This document shows positions 53,440 to 61,401 of a DNA stretch of 64,000 bases, piece after piece (within the stretch, counting starts at the first letter, position 1; each line of letters starts with the position of its first letter). The notes under the pieces were generated by a model. It searched no databases. It was not told the origin of the DNA and saw only the letters and a program-made list of their open reading frames with translations. Origin of the DNA: G965222335 sp965222335. Lineage in GTDB: Bacteria; Pseudomonadota; Gammaproteobacteria; Pseudomonadales; Halieaceae. The position numbers and the translations under genes were made by a program. Location: positions 806,001-870,000 of the forward strand of contig OZ244944.1 of the NCBI GenBank assembly GCA_965222335.1. Direction: 5' to 3'.

Positions 53440-56400
53440 CCTCTGCATTCGCCGGCCAGTGCTGGCGATCATGATGACCGCTGCGCTCATGATGCTGGGC
53501 GTGGTCTCCATGGGTCGAATAAGCATCGATCTGTTCCCGAGCGTTGAAGTGCCCATTGTAACGGTTGAAACAATACTCGAAGGAGCCTCTCCCAGCACGG
53601 TAGAGACAGAAGTTACCGAGAGGCTTGAAGAAGAGCTAATCGCTATATCTGGCGTCGATACAATGCGCTCGATTAGCGGTGACGGTTTTTCACAGATAAT
53701 CCTTGAATTCGATATGGAGGAAAATCCCAACCTGAAGGCCCAGGAGATACGGGACAAAATCAGTCAAACTCTGCCGCTTCTGCCTGACACAGTTAGTCAG
53801 CCTGTCGTCTCCATACTTGATCCGGATTCTGAACCCATTGTCTCGGTGATTGTATCCGGCCCCTGGCCAGTGGGTGAACTCACAGCCTTCGCCAAAGATG
53901 TCGTCAAAGAGCGTTTGCAGAGAGTACCTGGCGTTGGCAGCGTGATTCTTGTCGGGGGCCGCGAGCGGGAAGTACGCATCTGGTTGAAAGCCCCACAAAT
54001 GCGGGGTTACGGCGTAATTGCGGCCGATGTAATCAGCGCTATCCAACGTGAGCATGCTGACATCCCTGGCGGCCGCCTGGATTACCACAGCGGGTCCACG
54101 GAACTGACCATCAAAACCATGGGCGAAGTAACCAGCTTAAAAGAGTTGGGTGAAATCATTATTTCTCGCGATGATAAGGCGATGGTGCGCTTGATAGATG
54201 TTGCCGAAGTTGAGGATGGTCTGGAGGATGAACGCAGCTACGCGGAGCTAGATGGTAGAACAGGAGTAAGCCTCGAAATTCGCAAACAATCTGGAACCAA
54301 TACCACCAGTATTGCCAAAGCAGTTAAGGCAGCGCTGACCAAACTTCAGACAGAAACACCAGCTGAAATCAACATTGTCACGGTAAGGGACAGTTCGCGA
54401 TTTATCGGGTCCGCAGTGCGAGACGTGTCAAACGATATTTTGCTAGGCATCCTCCTGGTTGTCATTGTCACACTTTGCTTTTTACTCAGCGTACGCGCCA
54501 CGCTAATTGTTGCAACCGCTATTCCAACGGCAATCATCGCTACTTTTTTCGCTTTCTACCTACTCGATTTTTCTATCAATATGGTATCGCTGATTGCCAT
54601 ATCACTGTGTGTCGGCCTGCTCGTAGACGATGCCATAGTTGTGCTGGAATCTATACACCGCGAAGTTGAAGCTGGGCTCGACCTCAATGAAGCTGCTTCA
54701 ACGGGCACGCGAAAAGTTGCCACTGCCGTCATCGCATCCACCCTTTGTGTGATGGCGGTGTTCTTGCCGATTTCCTTTACCACAGGTCTGGTTGGTGTGT
54801 TTTTCTATCAATACGGTGTCACCATTGCTGTGGCAGTAGCACTATCTCTGTTTGTTTCCGTTACCCTTACGCCTATGTTGAGCTCTCGTCTGCTCAAAAA
54901 AAGTTCCGGCCATAGAGGAATGTTTGCGCTACTGGATAAGGGCTATGTACTTCTGGAAACAACCTACGTTAAGGGCGTTCGCTTCGCACTTCGCGCTCGC
55001 TGGCTTGTTCTGCTGTTGGCCGCTGCCACTGTCGGTATGGGTGTTTATAATGCGGGTCAGGTTCCCCTCTCATTTACGTCCGCAACTGATAGAAGCGAGT
55101 TTCTCGCCAAAGTCGAGCTTCCTCTGGGAACCGGTCTTACCCAGGCCAAGCGTGTTGCCACTCAAGTGAGTAAAACTGTCAGTGACCTGGAACATATTGA
55201 ATTGGTGTTCACTGTTATTGGCTCCGGCGCTCAGGCCAAGGCAAACGAACTATCATTCTATTTTGGTCTGTCGCCGAAACAACAAAGGAGCAGTCATCAG
55301 TATGAAGTGATGGATGACGTCCGCACAGCGCTCGCTTTGGCCATACCCGATGCCAAGCACATCTCTTTGACAGATGTGCCCTGGATATCCGGAGGAGGAT
55401 TCTTTGGTGCCGACATGGAGATGGCTTTAAGCGGCGATGATTTAGAACAACTTCGAACATACGCGGATACTATCACGAGCCAGATGGAAGAATCTGGCCT
55501 CTTCAGGGATATCAAGTCCAGCTATGAGCCAGGCAAGCCTGAATTGCAGGTTACGATAAACCGGCGCAGGGCCGCTGATTTGGGCATTTCGGTTCGAGAT
55601 ATCGCCGCTACTGTTGGAGCCACGATGGGTGGTGTAGATGTTACAAGTTACGAAGAGTTCGGTAATCGCTATGACGTGCGCCTGAGATATGCAGAAACGT
55701 ACCGCGACGAGATCGGAAAGTTTGACCTCATTCAATTACGCGCGGCAGACAACAGCTTAATAGATTTCCGTAACGTCGCAGAGGTAAGCGTAACCAGTGG
55801 CCCGGCACAAATCGATCACTACAATCGGGCTCGAAAGATCGGTATTTCTGCAAACGCTCCCGCTGGGATCGCGACAGGCGAGCTGATGAAAAAAATGGAT
55901 GAGATTATTAGTGATCTCGATATGGCTACAGGATACGAGAGTTCATATCTAGGCACTTCAGAGCAAATCAATGATATTGTCGAGGCAATATTTTTTGCAC
56001 TAACAATGTCGATGCTCAGTCTATACATGATTCTGGCTAGTCAATTCAACAGCTATACTCAACCAGTAGTGATCATGCTTACCGCTCCGCTGTCTTTTGT
56101 GGGCGCATTCAGCTTGCTCGCATGGACTAACTCCGAGCTTTCAGTCTTGACACAAATCGGTCTGGTCGCGCTGATGGGTCTGGTTATGAAAAACGGCATT
56201 CTTCTGGTGGACTATGCCAATCAGGCCATAGAGCAAGGCCACAGCGCAGCGGAAGCTATGATCGAAGCGGCTCATTTACGCTTACGCCCAGTACTGATGA
56301 CTGCGTTCTCTACCATATTCGGTATGATCCCTATAGCGCTGGCCACGTCTGATGGCGCTGAGTTACGCACTTCAATGGGTATACTCGTAATAGGCGGACT

Positions 56401-56503
56401 AATTTCCTCAACCGTGCTTACCTTATTTGTTGTTCCAGTGGTTTACACATTACTCGCCGACGCCGAAAGTCAGCTTGCCCGTCTATTAAAATCGGAAATC
56501 TGA
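53426..56503 (+). CDS. AcrB/MexB-superfamily RND efflux transporter
   Basis: A 1025-residue inner-membrane pump. ATG at 53426 (MWIADLCIRRPVLAIMMTAA) is the family start. It has the expected twelve helices and two large periplasmic loops. The proton-relay Asp pair is in LCVGLLVDDAIVVLE (TM4). TM10-12 motifs include ASQFNSYTQPVVIMLTAPLS and KNGILLVDYANQAIEQG. It exports hydrophobic or amphipathic compounds using proton-motive force. It is co-transcribed with the adaptor and two thioesterases under MarR control. It is closer in motif style to the HAE1 multidrug group than to metal pumps. Confidence 0.93.
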   Translation: MWIADLCIRRPVLAIMMTAALMMLGVVSMGRISIDLFPSVEVPIVTVETILEGASPSTVETEVTERLEEELIAISGVDTMRSISGDGFSQIILEFDMEENPNLKAQEIRDKISQTLPLLPDTVSQPVVSILDPDSEPIVSVIVSGPWPVGELTAFAKDVVKERLQRVPGVGSVILVGGREREVRIWLKAPQMRGYGVIAADVISAIQREHADIPGGRLDYHSGSTELTIKTMGEVTSLKELGEIIISRDDKAMVRLIDVAEVEDGLEDERSYAELDGRTGVSLEIRKQSGTNTTSIAKAVKAALTKLQTETPAEINIVTVRDSSRFIGSAVRDVSNDILLGILLVVIVTLCFLLSVRATLIVATAIPTAIIATFFAFYLLDFSINMVSLIAISLCVGLLVDDAIVVLESIHREVEAGLDLNEAASTGTRKVATAVIASTLCVMAVFLPISFTTGLVGVFFYQYGVTIAVAVALSLFVSVTLTPMLSSRLLKKSSGHRGMFALLDKGYVLLETTYVKGVRFALRARWLVLLLAAATVGMGVYNAGQVPLSFTSATDRSEFLAKVELPLGTGLTQAKRVATQVSKTVSDLEHIELVFTVIGSGAQAKANELSFYFGLSPKQQRSSHQYEVMDDVRTALALAIPDAKHISLTDVPWISGGGFFGADMEMALSGDDLEQLRTYADTITSQMEESGLFRDIKSSYEPGKPELQVTINRRRAADLGISVRDIAATVGATMGGVDVTSYEEFGNRYDVRLRYAETYRDEIGKFDLIQLRAADNSLIDFRNVAEVSVTSGPAQIDHYNRARKIGISANAPAGIATGELMKKMDEIISDLDMATGYESSYLGTSEQINDIVEAIFFALTMSMLSLYMILASQFNSYTQPVVIMLTAPLSFVGAFSLLAWTNSELSVLTQIGLVALMGLVMKNGILLVDYANQAIEQGHSAAEAMIEAAHLRLRPVLMTAFSTIFGMIPIALATSDGAELRTSMGILVIGGLISSTVLTLFVVPVVYTLLADAESQLARLLKSEI

Positions 56504-56508
56504 ACAAG

Positions 56509-56976
56509 ATGGATGCACTCCAACTGGAAAAAGTTTACGAGTTGTTCAGCGCCGGGATCGGTGCTCACAGTGATATGTCACTGAAATTTGTTTCTACCGA
56601 GGAAAACCGAGTCGTATTGGAAATGCCTTTCCAGGAAAAGCATGCAACAGCGCACGAAAATGGTTCGTTGCACCCTGGCGCTCTGGCAGCCGCACTGGAC
56701 AGTGCCTGCGGTTTCGTAGTCCTCCAAAGCCTCGCGGTGCCACAGGCCATTGCGACCATCAACCTGCGAATCGACCACATACATTCCGCCCCCGTAGGCA
56801 CTGATGTTCGAATCCAGGCGGAGTGCTACCAGCAGATTAACGGGTTTGCCTATGTCAGTGCATTCGCCAGCAGCCTGGACGGAAGAAAGATGTTGTGTAA
56901 CGCGCAAGGTATTTTCAAAATTGGCAGCCCAGGTCCTGCCCTGGATCGAAGCTTGCTCTATCGACGAGGTGATTAA
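56509..56976 (+). CDS. PaaI-like hotdog thioesterase
   Basis: A 155-residue hotdog protein. ATENGSLHPGALAAALDSAC-like text at about 45-65 (actual HENGSLHPGALAAALDSACG) carries the HNG/HxGA signature of the PaaI/4HBT thioesterases. Such enzymes hydrolyse acyl- or aryl-CoA thioesters to free acids. It starts 5 bp after the pump stop, so it is coupled to the efflux operon. The free acid product could be the pump substrate (inference). Confidence 0.83.
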   Translation: MDALQLEKVYELFSAGIGAHSDMSLKFVSTEENRVVLEMPFQEKHATAHENGSLHPGALAAALDSACGFVVLQSLAVPQAIATINLRIDHIHSAPVGTDVRIQAECYQQINGFAYVSAFASSLDGRKMLCNAQGIFKIGSPGPALDRSLLYRRGD

Positions 56977-56981
56977 TCAAG

Positions 56982-57383
56982 ATGGACAAACATCTACTCC
57001 AGTTTCTCGACGAGACGCCCTATGCGAAAAATTACGGGACCGAGCTTGTCAGATGCGAACCAGATGTCGAATGCCTGACTCCTTGGGCAGAGCATTTTAC
57101 TGGTAACCCATTGTTGCAAGCGTGGCACGGAGGAGTAGTTGTAGGCGTTCTCGAGCTTACCGGTGCGTTGCAAACTTTAAAGGTATCAGCCGACGAAGTG
57201 TGCCCACTCCTATCAGCCAACATCAATTTTCTACGTCCCACCAAGGGTGATCTAGCCGTGCATACACGCGCTTACCTTGTTCGAAGTGGGAGGCAGATTC
57301 TGAATATCGATGTCATCGCCTGGCAAATCTCGCTGCAAGAGCCCACTGCTGCGGCAACACTGACTTTTGCAAGACGTAGTTAG
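56982..57383 (+). CDS. Second hotdog-fold thioesterase-like protein
   Basis: A 133-residue hotdog protein, 5 bp after the first. It shares the pattern AEHFTGNPLLQAWHGGVVVG then VLELTGALQTL, with WHGG in the active-site helix region, and a SANINFLRPTKGDLAVHTRA strand segment. It is related to but clearly divergent from its neighbour, so the two may form a heteromer or act on different thioesters. It is the last gene of the MarR-controlled operon. Confidence 0.78.
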   Translation: MDKHLLQFLDETPYAKNYGTELVRCEPDVECLTPWAEHFTGNPLLQAWHGGVVVGVLELTGALQTLKVSADEVCPLLSANINFLRPTKGDLAVHTRAYLVRSGRQILNIDVIAWQISLQEPTAAATLTFARRS

Positions 57384-58433
57384 TCACCATCCTTCTGTTC
57401 GATTTAACGCTAAATTCACGAAAAACCACCCCGTACCGCCTGCGTTCCGGCGCGAGCTCATTAGCCGCTCGCCCGAGAGAATTCTCGGTAAGAGTCTGGA
57501 AGAACACTCTTCCCCCAAGGCAATGGTGGATTTTTGCGGGTACAAATGTGCAGTTTTCGTCCGGCGTTGATAGGCTTTTCACAGCGGAGCATATCGTTTT
57601 CCGCATCAAAACCCCACGTCACTAAGGCGCGAAGCGAGTAGTGACGTGGGCAGCGCGCACATTGCGGCAATCTTGGCAACACCGAGGCTTAACGTCTTTT
57701 CAGGGGTGGTTACAGTGGAACCACCCCCTCAAAGGTGGATTGGGTCGTGTAGGCACAGTCAAATATGGCCAAAATTGCATTGCAGAGAGCTTTCAGGGCG
57801 TTTGATGGCAGCAAGTTTTCAGCTGCCGGGCAGAAACCACTCCCGATTCAGGTGAAGTTCTCTGTGACACGCGTATTCTGTGTTCCTATAATCGGCCCCA
57901 ACACTGAATTTTGTCGCTGCCACTGCGCTTAAAGTGGCAAGGAAGACCCCACCTTGCGAAAGCGAACGGGGTAGGTGGATTCAGGTAGTTTTGGAATCTG
58001 CTGAACGCGTCACTCAGGACCCTTCTTGACGCAACGGTCAGCGATGACCGGGTCCCTCTTCGAACTATCGCAGTGCCGCTTCGTCTGGGTACCGCACCTT
58101 CAAATCCCTCCCGCCTGGTACGGGGATCGGTTCCATAAGCGCTGTGGATGGCCGGGCATATATGCCGGCCTGAAAGACAGTTTCTTCAACCACGCAAACG
58201 CACTGGCGGTCAGTGCGCTCTGCTCAACTTAAAAAGGAGAAATCCACCACCAGCCTTTGGCTGGATGACCGTTGGTTTGCACGGGCCAGTTTTCTTGCGA
58301 AAACACACCGTGCTGTCTATGGCCAGACACATTCAGGTCAACCGGGATTGGTGTCCCGTGATCGTACCGCTCGTCGGACCTGCGCAGCATTGTTGCCAGG
58401 TGATCAGAAACACTCACCGATGGAAACAACACT
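57384..58433. other. 1.05-kb non-coding region rich in inverted repeats
   Basis: No convincing gene on either strand. Visible structures: CCCACGTCACTA/TAGTGACGTGGG (57613-57624 and 57639-57650, 12-bp arms, 14-base loop); GGGGTGGTT/AACCACCCC (57703-57711 and 57719-57727); and a bulged GGCCGG-GCATATATGC-CGGCC hairpin near 58153. The first may end the thioesterase transcript, though it lacks a T-run. The region directly upstream of the Integrase_1 gene (58030-58433) may be its long leader. AAGGAG at 58234 is not followed by a usable frame. Confidence 0.55.
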
Positions 58434-59300
58434 ATGCGAGACCTGAACTACCAACTGAAACTCTTGTGCAAACACAGCCATGAAGGCAGCTTCGAAACCC
58501 GCGTAGGCCGTGAGCGCCAGTTGAGCGCAATCGCCAACCAGTTGCACGAGCTGGGCTTCCGGCAATTGAAGGCCTCCTCCCTCAAACAAAAGCATGTCCA
58601 GGCCCTGGTGGACGAGTGGCTGAAACAGAACCTTTCACCCGGCACCATCAAGAACCGGATGAGCTGTTTACGCTGGTGGGCCGAGAAGGTTAACAAGCGG
58701 GCCGTGGTTGCCAGCTCCAACGACTTTTATGGCATACCGGACCGGCAGTTCGTATCCGGCACCAGCAAGGCCAAGGACCTGAAAAGGGACCAACTCGCCC
58801 TGGTGAAAGATGAATATGTGAGGATGAGCCTGCGCCTGCAACAGGCCTTCGGGCTTCGACGGGAGGAAGCCCTGAAGATCCAGCCCCGCTGGGCAGACCG
58901 GGGTGATCACCTGCACCTCAAGGCCAGTTGGACCAAGGGCGGACGGGAACGCACCGTCCCCATCCGCACCCTGGAACAACGCGCCCTGCTGGAACAGGCC
59001 AAGCGGCTGGCCGGTTTCGGCTCGCTGATCCCCCGGGGCCGGCAATACATCGAGCAGCTCAGGATCTACGAACGCCACACCGCCAACGCCGGCTTATCCA
59101 AAATGCACGGCCTGCGCCATGCCTATGCCCAGCAGCGGTACCGGGAACTCACAGGTTGGCCCTGCCCCCATGCGGGCGGGCCCGCCAAAGAGCAATTAAC
59201 CGGGTCACAGCGTCAGGTCGACCAGCAGGCCCGCCTGACCATCAGTGCTGAAATAGGCCATGTCAGAGCCCAGATAACTGCTGTGTACATAGGCAGATAG
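58434..59300 (+). CDS. Integrase_1-family tyrosine recombinase (Phage_int_SAM_2 + Integrase_1)
   Basis: A 288-residue recombinase. The N-terminal SAM-like domain (MRDLNYQLKLLCKHSHEGSF, about 1-95) binds DNA. The catalytic domain has Arg in FGLRREEALK (about 145), HxxR-type HGLRHAYAQQRY (about 228) and the C-terminal Tyr in ITAVYIGR (residue 286). This subfamily is common in gammaproteobacterial elements and differs from the P4-type integrase at 59522. It is followed at 3 bp by the excisionase-like gene, so the three form one recombination operon. Its exact target site is unknown. Confidence 0.83.
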   Translation: MRDLNYQLKLLCKHSHEGSFETRVGRERQLSAIANQLHELGFRQLKASSLKQKHVQALVDEWLKQNLSPGTIKNRMSCLRWWAEKVNKRAVVASSNDFYGIPDRQFVSGTSKAKDLKRDQLALVKDEYVRMSLRLQQAFGLRREEALKIQPRWADRGDHLHLKASWTKGGRERTVPIRTLEQRALLEQAKRLAGFGSLIPRGRQYIEQLRIYERHTANAGLSKMHGLRHAYAQQRYRELTGWPCPHAGGPAKEQLTGSQRQVDQQARLTISAEIGHVRAQITAVYIGR

Positions 59301-59303
59301 GGC

Positions 59304-59663
59304 ATGCAGATCCAACCCCGCCTGATCCGACTCCGCGATGCCCCGGCCTACCTCGGGATCAACAAGAATACTTTTAATCGCGTGGTGCGCCCTGCCCTGT
59401 CTGAGGTTTCCCTGGGACAACAAACCATTCTCTTCGACAGACTTGAAATCGACGCCTGGGCGGAGGACTATATCCAACGCAACGGGCGTCGTCCTTTAGG
59501 CTCAATTCTGGAGGACGATTTATGTCAAAGCGCAACAAAATGCCGGGGCTCCGCCTCAAAAACGGGATCTGGCATATCGAAAAACGCTCGCAGTACGCCC
59601 CCGGCGGCTGGCTCCGCGAAAGCACAGGAGTATCTGGCCGCACTGAGGCAGAGCAAAAACTGA
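59304..59663 (+). CDS. Excisionase-like helix-turn-helix protein
   Basis: A 119-residue protein. Residues 1-65 form a MerR/AlpA-like winged HTH (RLIRLRDAPAYLGINKNTFN and FDRLEIDAWAEDYIQR). The C-terminal about 47 residues are low-complexity and overlap the integrase start by 142 bp in another frame. I recall the same overlap in related Pseudomonas elements, so it is probably a real coupled gene and not a misplaced stop. It likely bends DNA or sets recombination direction (inference). Confidence 0.75.
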   Translation: MQIQPRLIRLRDAPAYLGINKNTFNRVVRPALSEVSLGQQTILFDRLEIDAWAEDYIQRNGRRPLGSILEDDLCQSATKCRGSASKTGSGISKNARSTPPAAGSAKAQEYLAALRQSKN

Positions 59664-60685
59664 TCCGTCGACTGGCGGAGATTCAAGAGGAGGCAAAGCA
59701 ACAAGCCGCAGCGGTTTATACCTTCGAGGCAGCGGCACTGCGATACCTCGAAGATATTGCACAGTCGTCATCGGCAGAAACGATAGCGATACATCTGGAC
59801 CAGTTGTTCGTGTATATCGGCGCACTGCCCCTGGAGCAGGTCCACGACGGCACTTTAAAGCCATTCGTGGATGAGCGGCTCCGTCTGGGGAAGGCCCCGA
59901 AATCCATTAACAATGCGATTGGTACAGCCAGTGCAGTTCTCAATCGCGCGGCGCGGGTATGGCGAAATGAGCAAGGGCTGCCGTGGCTAAAACAGGCACC
60001 GCCCAAACTCAGTCGGCTATCGCTCAAGGGGTGCCAGAAAAGACCGTACCCCTTGTCGTGGGAAGAACAGGACAGGCTTTTTTCAAGGCTCCCCCGCCAC
60101 CTGGCGGATGCCGCGATGTTTGCGGTCAATACGGGATGCCGGGAACAAGAGGTCTGCCAGCTGCGCTGGGCATGGGAGGTAAAACTGGATGATCTATCCA
60201 CTTTCGCCTTTGTCCTGCCCGAGTCGATCACCAAGACCAGTACCGAGCGGGTGGTGGTGCTCAACACGGTCGCGAAGGCAGTAGTCGATTCACGGCGGGG
60301 GATCCACGAGGACTTCGTGTTTACCTATCGGGGCAACCCGGTCGGGAAGTTACGGACCAGCGCGTGGATCAGGGCCTGGACGAAGGCCGGGTTACCGACG
60401 GACAGCACCATACTCAAAGGCGTTCACAATTTGCGCCATACGTTCGGCCGAAGGCTGCGAGGCGCGGCGGTTCCACTGGAAACACGCAAGGCGCTGCTGG
60501 GGCATGCCAGTGGTGATATCACCACCCACTACTCGGCAGCCGAACTCGGCGAACTGCTGGATGCCGCGGAGAAGGTGACCGATCGTGGGCGCGCGCAATC
60601 GCCCACCCTGACAGTGATAAAGCGGCAGAAGGAGGAAAGTGTCGGAAAACTGCCGGAAATGCGCGGGAAGGTTAGTGGCTGCTAA
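59522..60685 (+). CDS. int: Tyrosine-type site-specific integrase of the tRNA island
   Basis: A 387-residue integrase. It has an N-terminal arm-binding strand region (MSKRNKMPGLRLKNGIWHIE), a core-binding helical domain (about 60-150) and a catalytic domain with Arg in NTGCREQEVCQLRW (about 205), HNLRHTFGRRL (about 302), GHAS (about 325) and the nucleophile Tyr in THYSAAEL (about 335). All catalytic residues are present. The gene ends 20 bp from the tRNA-Arg target. Its 3' coding end contains the TGTCGGAA/TGCCGGAA direct repeats that may be its own arm sites. An alternative start is ATG 59540. Confidence 0.92.
   Translation: MSKRNKMPGLRLKNGIWHIEKRSQYAPGGWLRESTGVSGRTEAEQKLIRRLAEIQEEAKQQAAAVYTFEAAALRYLEDIAQSSSAETIAIHLDQLFVYIGALPLEQVHDGTLKPFVDERLRLGKAPKSINNAIGTASAVLNRAARVWRNEQGLPWLKQAPPKLSRLSLKGCQKRPYPLSWEEQDRLFSRLPRHLADAAMFAVNTGCREQEVCQLRWAWEVKLDDLSTFAFVLPESITKTSTERVVVLNTVAKAVVDSRRGIHEDFVFTYRGNPVGKLRTSAWIRAWTKAGLPTDSTILKGVHNLRHTFGRRLRGAAVPLETRKALLGHASGDITTHYSAAELGELLDAAEKVTDRGRAQSPTLTVIKRQKEESVGKLPEMRGKVSGC
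60640..60658. promoter_or_regulatory. Candidate integrase arm-type sites, right end
   Basis: TGTCGGAA (60640) and TGCCGGAA (60651) are spaced 11 bp, mirroring the pair at 49453/49464. They lie inside the last codons of int, about 50 bp from the att core. Confidence 0.5.
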
Positions 60686-60705
60686 GCTGCAGACCCTTAC
60701 GGAAT

Positions 60706-60751
60706 TGGCGCGCCTGGCACGATTCGAACGTGCGACCGCCTGGTTCGTAGC
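60706..60751. repeat. attR: 46-bp repeat within tRNA-Arg
   Basis: Exact copy of 49314-49359, covering the tRNA 3' half including CCA. Integration therefore restored a complete tRNA at the right end and left a partial copy at the left. Confidence 0.9.
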
Positions 60752-60782
60752 CAGGTACTCTATCCAGCTGAGCTACAGGCGC
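60706..60782 (-). tRNA. tRNA-Arg (anticodon ACG)
   Basis: A complete cloverleaf of 77 nt including encoded CCA. Acceptor GCGCCTG pairs with CAGGCGC; D arm AGCTCAGCTGGATAGAGT; anticodon arm CCTGG-CTACGAA-CCAGG giving ACG; T arm GCACG-TTCGAAT-CGTGC. A34 would be read as inosine after TadA editing, decoding CGU/CGC/CGA. It is the integration target of the island on its 3' side. Confidence 0.96.
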
Positions 60783-60795
60783 GTAGAGGGGGCGT

Positions 60796-60824
60796 ACTAT
60801 AGGGATGTTGGCCCGGGTAGTCAA
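60796..60824 (-). promoter_or_regulatory. Sigma-70 promoter of tRNA-Arg
   Basis: On the minus strand, TTGACT (60824-60819), a 17-bp spacer and TATAGT (60801-60796) stand about 14 bp before the tRNA 5' end. A GC-rich discriminator (ACGCCCCC) follows, as in stringently controlled tRNA promoters. Confidence 0.82.
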
Positions 60825-60850
60825 CACCCCGGGGGCGGGCTCGACGCTGC

Positions 60851-61282
60851 CTAGTCAACGAAGCCACTGGCCGAGTCCATGTACAACCTGAACGGGACCT
60901 GGGCGTCTTTGCCCAGGTGCAGGACCAGGCCGTAGTAGTCGTTGTCGTAGTCCTCCACCCATTCATAGGTGAATTCCAGCGGAAATTCGAACTCCAGCTT
61001 GTCCGGGCGCCGGCCGACCACTCGCACCTCTTCCATCTCGCTGGGGGGCGAAATCGCGGTCTTGGGGATCGCCACGGTCACCCGCTGCTGGCCTAGCGCG
61101 TCGTCAACCTGGATATCGCGCAGTTCAGCGCCCAGGGTGCTGTCCCGGTGCCCTTTGACCAGTTCCATCCAGTCGCTCTGCTGGGTGGCATTCTGGGCCA
61201 TTCCCGGCAGGGCCAGCAGGACCACTGCAGCCGCCACCGCATACCGCACAGGAACCAGCAGCGATTTCATTAAGGGTTTCAC
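60851..61282 (-). CDS. Secreted hypothetical protein
   Basis: A 143-residue protein. GTG at 61282 is chosen because GGGAG lies seven bases upstream; an ATG at 61270 is also possible. Residues to about 29 form a signal peptide ending GMAQ. The mature part is beta-rich and acidic, with VRVVGRRPDKLEFEFPLEFT and YDNDYYGLVLHLGKDAQVP segments. I do not recognise a family. It is a lone gene between the tRNA and the CNNM protein. Confidence 0.65.
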   Translation of the reverse strand: MKPLMKSLLVPVRYAVAAAVVLLALPGMAQNATQQSDWMELVKGHRDSTLGAELRDIQVDDALGQQRVTVAIPKTAISPPSEMEEVRVVGRRPDKLEFEFPLEFTYEWVEDYDNDYYGLVLHLGKDAQVPFRLYMDSASGFVD

Positions 61283-61401
61283 AATGGCTCTCCCAGGCAC
61301 AGACGCGTGTTCATCACATCTCTAACCATGCGCGAGCACGGCCGATTCGTCAATCCCGAAGACAATGTACTCCGGCAACGGCGACAGCGTAGAATAAGCC
61401 C

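Larger units (their letters stand above)
49314..60751. mobile_element. Genomic island integrated in tRNA-Arg(ACG), about 11.4 kb
   Basis: A 46-bp exact direct repeat bounds the region: 49314-49359 at the left, and 60706-60751 within the intact tRNA-Arg at the right. The tyrosine integrase gene (59522-60685) ends 20 bp from the tRNA, the usual island layout. Contents are parD/parE', a P450, a MarR regulator, an RND pump, two thioesterases, an Integrase_1 recombinase, an excisionase-like gene and the integrase. Codon use in the cargo (50451-57383) is clearly more AT-rich than in the flanks. No conjugation or replication genes are present, so it would need help to transfer. Confidence 0.88.
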
